Shown in pieces: positions 1-4,182 of a DNA stretch of 27,619 nt (position 1 is the first letter of the stretch; each line of letters starts with the position of its first letter). The stretch comes from a virus. Where the stretch lies: positions 1 through 27,619 of IMG/VR virus record IMGVR_UViG_3300046488_000097; one strand, written 5' to 3'. The notes under the pieces are model-generated. The model saw only the letters and a program-made list of their open reading frames with translations. It was not told where the DNA came from and ran no database searches. The position numbers and the translations under genes were made by a program.

Positions 1-1
1 G

Positions 2-1075
2 ACGGATACCCATGTCATCCGAGACATTGATGTCAGTGGTATGTATCCTGCTGTTGCTATCGCTAATGGCTTCGCTCCTGAGCACTTAGGTAAAGACTTC
101 ACTGTCGCCTATAAACAACTTCAAACTGATCGCAAGCTCTATAAAAAAGGTACAGCAATGAACCTGATTTTAAAACTTGCAGGGAACGGTGCCTTTGGAA
201 ATAGCAATAATCCTTTCTCGCCACTCTACGACCCCAAGTTCACGTTTTCTATTACTGTCAACGGGCAACTTCAACTGTTACAGCTTGTCGAATTATTATC
301 TCTCATTCCGGGTATTCAACTTATTCAAGCTAACACAGACGGCATCACAGCATTGGTCCCTCGCGGAGTTTCGTATCTCTTTGATCTCTGGAAAAACGAC
401 TGGGAAAATAACACCGGACTCAAACTCGAAGACGTTGAATATTCTAAAATGTGGATCCAGAATGTTAACAATTATATTGCCATCGACACTAAAGGTAATA
501 TGAAACGCAAAGGTGCTTACTGGTATCCGACTTGCGAGGAAGATTATCACGGCTCAAGCGGCACCAATTATAATAAAGATTTCTCCAACATGACAGCCCA
601 AAAAGGAGTCGAGGCAGTTCTCACTCTTGGTTGCGAACCCGAAGATGTGGTGAAGCTTTTCACAGATCCGTTTGATTTCATGCTCCGGTATAAAACTAAA
701 GGTGATGCTAAGGTCTACATCGGCGAGAAAGAAATGCTCAAGACTGTAAGATATTATGTCAGCACCAACGGTGAGAAGATGATCAAGCGAGCCAATCCCA
801 AAGGTGAGATCGGAACTTGGAAACGAAGGAGCGGTCTATCGGATGCGGAGTTCAATAAAATACTTGAGAGTGTCCCGGCAGGTGCATGGGATGAAAGATG
901 TCACACCAAGAATAGATCGAAATACGTCGAGGTTGTTACGTCCATTGAAAATGGTCGCTTGGTTAAGTGTTGCAATCGTGCTGAGGATTTTAATTGGAGC
1001 GATGTTGACTATTCTTATTATTGTTCAGAAATTCAAAAGCTCGTCATAGGAGATAAAAATGTTCTCACCCCTTGA
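2..1075 (+). CDS. Family B DNA polymerase, C-terminal part (5' end outside window)
   Basis: Replicative DNA polymerase, palm, fingers and thumb portion. The frame is open to the first base of the window, so the gene starts upstream; the ATG at 41 lies inside motif A and is not the start. Motif A is DVSGMYPAVAI (bases 29-61), matching the DxxSLYPSII pattern. The fingers helix follows closely, with an Arg/Lys-rich LYKKG stretch and KLAGNGAFG standing for the usual KxxxNSxYG. Motif C is NTDG in QANTDGITAL, where most family B enzymes have DTDS; the second Asp is kept. Motifs A and B are only about 45 residues apart, much shorter than in cellular or T4-type enzymes, so the fingers must be compact. 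No exonuclease domain is visible because the N-terminus is missing. The family is clear; whether it is protein-primed cannot be judged. Confidence 0.9.
   Translation, partial: TDTHVIRDIDVSGMYPAVAIANGFAPEHLGKDFTVAYKQLQTDRKLYKKGTAMNLILKLAGNGAFGNSNNPFSPLYDPKFTFSITVNGQLQLLQLVELLSLIPGIQLIQANTDGITALVPRGVSYLFDLWKNDWENNTGLKLEDVEYSKMWIQNVNNYIAIDTKGNMKRKGAYWYPTCEEDYHGSSGTNYNKDFSNMTAQKGVEAVLTLGCEPEDVVKLFTDPFDFMLRYKTKGDAKVYIGEKEMLKTVRYYVSTNGEKMIKRANPKGEIGTWKRRSGLSDAEFNKILESVPAGAWDERCHTKNRSKYVEVVTSIENGRLVKCCNRAEDFNWSDVDYSYYCSEIQKLVIGDKNVLTP
1048..1052 (+). promoter_or_regulatory. Ribosome binding site AGGAG
   Basis: AGGAG six bases before the ATG at 1059. It lies inside the last codons of the polymerase gene and supports the overlapping start of the winged-helix-like gene. 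Confidence 0.7.
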
Positions 1076-1292
1076 AAATAAAATTTTGAAAGTTCTAGGT
1101 CACAGGAAGTTGACGATCTTAGAAATAACGAGACTCGTTCATGAGCACAAGAGACAACCTTTTGGTGCCAACAACGGGATCGGTTTTGCGATCAGGAAGA
1201 TCAACAAAAAATGTAAGTACCATAAGCTCAACTGGTTTTTAAACGGTATGGGTTACGGTCGTGGTGGTCGTACAGTTTGGCGTGACAAATGA
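1059..1292 (+). CDS. Small winged-helix-like protein (putative DNA binding)
   Basis: A 77-residue basic protein of unknown function. Residues 3-13 and 18-30 (LTILEITRLVHEHK) look like the first helices of a helix-turn-helix. Residues 38-55 look like a recognition helix rich in Lys/Arg, and the C-terminal GYGRGGRTVWR (residues 65-75) resembles a beta wing. It overlaps the polymerase end by 17 bases and the exonuclease start by 4 bases (ATGA), so it is translated with them. The position suggests a replication accessory factor or an early-gene regulator. Fold assignment is by pattern only; no direct function is recognised. Confidence 0.7.
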   Translation: MFSPLENKILKVLGHRKLTILEITRLVHEHKRQPFGANNGIGFAIRKINKKCKYHKLNWFLNGMGYGRGGRTVWRDK

Positions 1293-1663
1293 AAGATCAA
1301 GTGATGTTAGATTTTGAAACTCTCGGCACGACTCCTGATTCTGTGGTCGTATCTCTTGGCGCTGTGAGATTTACTATTGATGGAATTAAAGAAAAACATG
1401 AGTGGCATTTCAATTTAAACCAACAACTCAAAGCTAAGCGTGCCGTCTCCGGAGACACGCTCATTTGGTGGATGGCTCAAGGTCCCGAAGCTAAAGCGGT
1501 CTTTGAACGATCAAGCAAGACCGGCATGGCTGTTGGAGCATTTGCTCAAGAGTTTGCCGCATGGCTTGCTCCGCTTGATGTCAGAATGTGGGGTAACGGT
1601 GCGACTTATCAGGCGGAACGTATGATTGATTTTTTTAAACAATATCCAAACGCGGGAAGGTAA
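1289..1663 (+). CDS. Truncated DEDD 3'-5' exonuclease-like protein
   Basis: The N-terminus matches the Rv2179c-like 3'-5' exoribonuclease/DEDD family: LDFETLGT at residues 7-14 carries the Exo I Asp8 and Glu10, followed by SVVVSLGAVRF, the WWMAQ signature (60-64) and WGNGATY (101-107). In relatives WGNGA(S/T)(F/Y) is followed by the catalytic Asp of motif II; here residue 108 is Gln, and the protein stops at 124. Motif III (the HxAxxDA-type region) is absent altogether, and relatives usually run to about 170-180 residues. No obvious frameshift restores the missing part in the following bases. It may be a decayed gene, a product that retains only nucleic-acid binding, or part of a recombined gene. 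It starts inside the winged-helix stop (ATGA) and ends 2 bases before the next start. Confidence 0.75.
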   Translation: MKDQVMLDFETLGTTPDSVVVSLGAVRFTIDGIKEKHEWHFNLNQQLKAKRAVSGDTLIWWMAQGPEAKAVFERSSKTGMAVGAFAQEFAAWLAPLDVRMWGNGATYQAERMIDFFKQYPNAGR

Positions 1664-1665
1664 TT

Positions 1666-1905
1666 ATGGGAAGATTTGATTATGTAAAGTATGACGACAT
1701 TTCGAATGTGGCTCAGAAGGAATTCAAAAAACAAGTTGAGATTATGGAAGATATCATCGTCAGAGAGATGAATCCAGGTCGAGCACAATCTTTAGCTATG
1801 ACTAAACTTGAGGAGTTCTATATGTGGATCGGTAAAGCGATTCGTGATGACCAAATCGCTCGAAGCGGTGGTGCAGAACTTCAGGAGGAACGAAAAAATG
1901 GGTGA
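1666..1905 (+). CDS. Acb2/Tad1-like hairpin protein (putative anti-CBASS/anti-Thoeris sponge)
   Basis: A 79-residue, mostly helical protein. Residues 38-59 (GRAQSLAMTKLEE, then FYMWIGKAI) match the second helix signature of the Acb2/Tad1 hairpin family: GRxxSLAxTKLEEAxMWxxKAI. Family members such as phage Acb2 bind cyclic di- or trinucleotides made by CBASS, and Tad1 binds the gcADPR signals of Thoeris, so immune effectors are not triggered. The first helix spans about residues 12-35. The start ATG follows a GGGAAGG Shine-Dalgarno at 1654-1660 and lies two bases after the exonuclease stop. Its last codons overlap the next gene (ATGGGTGA). The family call rests on remembered signature residues; which signal it binds, if any, cannot be told. 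Confidence 0.75.
   Translation: MGRFDYVKYDDISNVAQKEFKKQVEIMEDIIVREMNPGRAQSLAMTKLEEFYMWIGKAIRDDQIARSGGAELQEERKNG
1883..1888 (+). promoter_or_regulatory. Strong ribosome binding site AGGAGG
   Basis: AGGAGG nine bases before the ATG at 1898. It decides the start of the Tad2-like gene: a longer frame opens upstream at 1808, but the conserved domain begins only after 1898. Confidence 0.8.
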
Positions 1906-2128
1906 ACAAGATTTTTCGTGGGCGCTCAGAAAACTCAAACAAGGCTTTAAACTTTATCGGATCGGATGGAACGGTAAAGGGTTATGGTGTGCTCTCCAGG
2001 TGCCGGACGCTCATTCAAAAATGAAACGTCCTTATCTTTACCTGAAGGCTGTCGATGACAGCCTTGGACCTTGGCAACCCAGTCAGACAGATATGCTCTC
2101 ATCCGACTGGGACTTATTTGAATCTTAA
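1898..2128 (+). CDS. Tad2-like protein (DUF2829 family), putative anti-Thoeris sponge
   Basis: A 76-residue protein that matches the whole DUF2829/Tad2 domain from end to end: FSWALRKLKQGFKLYR (6-21), RIGWNGKGLW (21-30), RPYLYLK (44-50) and PWQPSQTDMLSSDWDLF (58-74). Tad2 proteins form tetramers that sequester the gcADPR signal of Thoeris, and some homologues also bind CBASS cyclic dinucleotides. The start at 1898 is chosen because of AGGAGG at 1883-1888 and because it overlaps the previous stop by 8 bases, giving coupled translation with the Acb2/Tad1-like gene. The stop at 2126-2128 directly abuts the stop of the opposite-strand gene. Domain assignment is strong; ligand and activity are inferred from the family. 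Confidence 0.88.
   Translation: MGEQDFSWALRKLKQGFKLYRIGWNGKGLWCALQVPDAHSKMKRPYLYLKAVDDSLGPWQPSQTDMLSSDWDLFES
2045..2065. repeat. Perfect 9-bp inverted repeat, 3-base loop, inside the tad2-like gene
   Basis: AAGGCTGTC (2045-2053), loop GAT, GACAGCCTT (2057-2065). It would form a tight RNA hairpin from either strand. There is no T-run on either side, so it is not a standard terminator. It encodes the KAVDDSL residues of the protein. Confidence 0.7.
2078..2111. repeat. 7-bp inverted repeat near the convergent gene junction
   Basis: CCCAGTC (2078-2084) and GACTGGG (2105-2111) with a 20-base loop, followed on the + strand by ACTTATTTGAATCTTAA. It could help stop converging transcripts, but the loop is long and the T-run weak. 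Confidence 0.4.
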
Positions 2129-2722
2129 CTATCCCTGAACACTGCATTTCGTAACGACACTCAACTGCCCAGCTGTAACACTCAGATAACAACGCACGTA
2201 GTTAACATTTAACTCCGTATCGCTCAGGTAAAAGTTGGCAGTTGCGGTGACTGTTCCGGACTTCGTTGCGTCTCCTGTGGCTTTAATAGGAAGGTCCGCC
2301 CATGCAGAATTGTCCATTGAGCCCTGGAGTTTAATCGACCCGCCTGCGAGTGCTGTGGGCGTTATGGTGTGGACGCCTGTTCCGGTGTCAGTGATATCAA
2401 CCGGTGTTCCGGCTTGAGCCAAGAGAAGAGTCGTTGCCAGTTTAAAAGTATCTGCGCCAATTTTGATCACAAAATAATCTGTAGAAAGTGAGAGTCCGGC
2501 GGGAAGTGTCGTTGTCGTTGTGAGTTGGACTTTAAGACCTGTTAAGAATCCGTGAGCTACTTTCGTGCAAATATCCGTAATCGCTGCGGTAAATGCTCCA
2601 GCGGCAGGCGCGGAGTTAGTGATCGCGGCAATCACCGAGAATCGTTTCTTACCTTGTACCGGGATTGAAGCAACTCCAACGGGTGCGGCGGTTGCTGTGG
2701 TGACTCCTGGATCTATGTTCAT
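2129..2722 (-). CDS. Beta-rich virion-like protein, last gene of the late block
   Basis: A 197-residue Thr/Ala/Gly-rich protein without signal peptide. Residues about 56-122 hold a segment common in phage virion proteins (GFLTGLKVQL, LPAGLSLSTDYFVIKI, DTFKLATT, then TPVDITDTGTGVHTI). Residues 126-197 resemble a small beta-sandwich (SIKLQGSMDNSAWADL, NVNYVRCYLSVTAGQL) seen in phage decoration or tail proteins. A good Shine-Dalgarno (AAGGAG) precedes the ATG at 2722. It lies after the endolysin, 14 bases downstream, far from the other structural genes, so it may be a late-added decoration or tail accessory. Exact role unknown. Confidence 0.7.
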   Translation of the reverse strand: MNIDPGVTTATAAPVGVASIPVQGKKRFSVIAAITNSAPAAGAFTAAITDICTKVAHGFLTGLKVQLTTTTTLPAGLSLSTDYFVIKIGADTFKLATTLLLAQAGTPVDITDTGTGVHTITPTALAGGSIKLQGSMDNSAWADLPIKATGDATKSGTVTATANFYLSDTELNVNYVRCYLSVTAGQLSVVTKCSVQG

Positions 2723-2736
2723 AAAATCTCCTTAAA

Positions 2737-3165
2737 TTAAGCAGGTTCAACGGGTACTAAAATACCACTGTCCCTTAACTGTCTCCATAAAGCAAACTCA
2801 ACGTGGGGGAACTCCCTGAACGTACAGCCTGGTCGTCCATACCAAACGATCGTTTTTGGAAGTGCAGGGGGAAGGTATTTATTAAACCACTCTTTGTCGT
2901 ACATACTTCGACCTGCGACTTGAATGAAAAGATCCATGGCGGCGTTGTAGTTGTGAGCTGACTCAAGCCAATGAGCTTTACTTGCTCGCTCTAGAAAGTC
3001 CTCTTCTTGCTTCGCCTTGCCTCGCCCAGCCTCCGATATGTGAAATTCCGGGTGTTGGTCTTGAAAGAAGACGAACCACGCTCTCAAGGGTCTGTAGAAG
3101 TTCAGGTAGAGGTTCATGATTTCAAGGCAGTGATCACAGCGGCCGTTGTTAAGATGATGCGTCAT
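2737..3165 (-). CDS. Endolysin, M15-family peptidase (VanY/L-Ala-D-Glu type)
   Basis: A 142-residue enzyme expected to cut peptidoglycan stem peptides at lysis. The zinc-site pattern of the M15 family is present: SAHNYNAAMDLF (residues about 69-80) supplies the SxHxxxxxxD His and Asp, and PHVEF (about 120-124) supplies the C-terminal His. EAGRGKAKQEED upstream corresponds to the S(x)xR...Q region. The protein has no signal peptide or membrane segment, so it needs a holin for export. No in-frame upstream ATG exists before a stop. Its Shine-Dalgarno is weak, and a hairpin (3182-3208) lies just before the start. Family clear; exact bond specificity is inferred. Confidence 0.85.
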   Translation of the reverse strand: MTHHLNNGRCDHCLEIMNLYLNFYRPLRAWFVFFQDQHPEFHISEAGRGKAKQEEDFLERASKAHWLESAHNYNAAMDLFIQVAGRSMYDKEWFNKYLPPALPKTIVWYGRPGCTFREFPHVEFALWRQLRDSGILVPVEPA

Positions 3166-3181
3166 GTTGCACCAATAAAGT

Positions 3182-3208
3182 GACCGGGCGCCATGGGAGC
3201 ACCCGGTC
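3182..3208 (-). repeat. 7-bp GC-rich hairpin upstream of the endolysin
   Basis: GACCGGG (3182-3188) pairs with CCCGGTC (3202-3208) across a 13-base loop. On the - strand it is followed by ACTTTATT, a short T-rich run. It may be a weak terminator or attenuator that lowers endolysin expression. Confidence 0.45.
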
Positions 3209-3225
3209 TTAGGATAGCCTGACGT

Positions 3226-3267
3226 GTTCTAAACATCTATCGGTCCCCTCACCTAAAACTTTAGAAC
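3226..3267. repeat. 8-bp inverted repeat GTTCTAAA/TTTAGAAC in the lipoprotein-endolysin gap
   Basis: GTTCTAAA (3226-3233) and TTTAGAAC (3260-3267), 26 bases apart, the second touching the lipoprotein stop codon. The roughly 100-base gap 3166-3266 holds this and the GC-rich hairpin, and no gene. Confidence 0.4.
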
Positions 3268-3491
3268 TATTTTGCCTCACAGTGCTTAATAAAATCCAGT
3301 AGATCATCGCGGTCTGATTCTCTGCACAGACACGCACACTTAGGTTCAGTTGGGACAAGCTGCGCAAATGTAAAATCAGGATGAAAAGTCACAGGACTTG
3401 TCGAACAGCTACTTAACAGTTGCAGTAAAAATATTGTTGAAATGAGCTTTGTCGTCTGCAAGCAAATACTCATGACTCTTTTTAATACCAT
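3267..3491 (-). CDS. Small lipoprotein, candidate outer-membrane spanin (Rz1-like)
   Basis: A 74-residue protein with a signal sequence (hydrophobic about residues 17-27) ending in the lipobox LSSC, with lipidation expected at Cys29. The mature part is about 46 residues and has a Cys-rich KCACLC stretch (51-56). It overlaps the upstream small gene by 83 bases in another frame, an arrangement like Rz/Rz1, and sits directly before the endolysin. An alternative start is the ATG at 3473 (residue 7), which leaves a more typical signal peptide. The mature part is not notably Pro-rich, unlike many Rz1 proteins, so the spanin role is inferred from lipobox, size and position. Confidence 0.6.
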   Translation of the reverse strand: MVLKRVMSICLQTTKLISTIFLLQLLSSCSTSPVTFHPDFTFAQLVPTEPKCACLCRESDRDDLLDFIKHCEAK

Positions 3492-3606
3492 CAGCCACCG
3501 TCCCCTTTATTTCATTCTCTTTCATTGACACCTTCACTGACTGATAAATTCCCCACAGTTCAGTGATGATGGCAATGGCAGCTTTGATATCCGCGAGAGT
3601 TATCAT
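3409..3606 (-). CDS. Small hypothetical protein in lysis region
   Basis: A 65-residue protein not recognised. Residues 4-26 could form an amphipathic helix (IKAAIAIITELWGIYQSV), with no clear membrane span or signal. The remainder is charged. Its ATG overlaps the stop of the upstream gene (ATGA), and its last 83 bases overlap the lipoprotein gene in a different frame. By place it could be a holin regulator or a spanin partner, but nothing in the sequence proves this. Confidence 0.55.
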   Translation of the reverse strand: MITLADIKAAIAIITELWGIYQSVKVSMKENEIKGTVADGIKKSHEYLLADDKAHFNNIFTATVK

Positions 3607-3962
3607 GTGTGCTTCGTATTCCCTTGGATAAAGTCGACAACGCTGCCGAGTACCAAACAGATTTTATTGACGGTTGTAAGAGTCGTTTTATCCGCAGGAA
3701 TCGTGTCACCTTCTTTAACACCGTCGTAAGCGTAGAGGATTTTTCTAAGTGCTGAGAGTGCGGTGAAGGTTGACATCACGATAAATAAAATTGCCGCTTG
3801 GAATCCACCGTGAGCTTGGATCCAACCAAGGATGCCGGTAGCGGGTGCAGCGATGACTGCGATCGGTGCGCTGGCTGCTACGACAGCCGGTGCGACAGGT
3901 GTCATCTCTTGAGCGAACGCGAACGATGCGCAAACTAGGATCAGTGCAAAAATCAGTTTCAT
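3603..3962 (-). CDS. Secreted/membrane protein with signal peptide, candidate holin
   Basis: A 119-residue protein. The start at 3962 is preferred over one 11 codons upstream because AGGAG sits just before it and because a clean signal peptide then begins at residue 1 (hydrophobic 3-16, cleavage after AFA at 18). An Ala/Pro/Val-rich stretch follows (20-42), then a strong membrane segment at about 53-72 (FQAAILFIVMSTFTALSAL) with a positive flank, and a weaker hydrophobic segment at 100-113. It lies between a one-span membrane protein and the lysis genes. Small size and membrane segments fit a holin, but the cleavable signal peptide is unusual for one. Function uncertain. Confidence 0.6.
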   Translation of the reverse strand: MKLIFALILVCASFAFAQEMTPVAPAVVAASAPIAVIAAPATGILGWIQAHGGFQAAILFIVMSTFTALSALRKILYAYDGVKEGDTIPADKTTLTTVNKICLVLGSVVDFIQGNTKHT

Positions 3963-3963
3963 T

Positions 3964-4182
3964 TTAAACTCCTGTGATTTGGGTTGATAGGTCATCTATC
4001 CGCTTATCGGATTTATCAATTCTTACATGAGCCCTTACTCCGCAGTCCTTGGCGTCAGAGATACCCATTCGTGTCTCAGAAACGAACATGCCGCCTTTAA
4101 ATATCCAACCGACAATAAGGCCGATGGTGGCAAAGTTTGTCAGAATCATTCCACCAATCCAATATTTGATATCGTCGTTCAT
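3964..4182 (-). CDS. Small one-span membrane protein, candidate holin or inner-membrane spanin
   Basis: A 72-residue protein with one membrane segment (about residues 8-29, WIGGMILTNFATIGLIVGWIF) followed by a charged C-terminal region (about 38-68) that could form a short coiled coil (KDCGVRAHVRIDKSDKRIDDL). This plan fits a small inner-membrane spanin or an XhlA-like/holin accessory. Its ATG overlaps the TAA of the 956-aa fibre gene (TAATG), so translation is probably coupled. The TAGGT before the start is a weak ribosome site. Confidence 0.6.
   Translation of the reverse strand: MNDDIKYWIGGMILTNFATIGLIVGWIFKGGMFVSETRMGISDAKDCGVRAHVRIDKSDKRIDDLSTQITGV

Noticed and set aside
1808-1897. Upstream extension of the Tad2-like frame
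   Set aside because: It overlaps the Acb2/Tad1-like gene, lacks a ribosome site, and the conserved domain starts only after the ATG at 1898 with AGGAGG before it.
3526-3550. TTGACA followed by GATAAATT, resembling a + strand sigma-70 promoter
   Set aside because: The spacer is about 14 bases instead of 16-18 and it would drive antisense transcription through the lysis genes.
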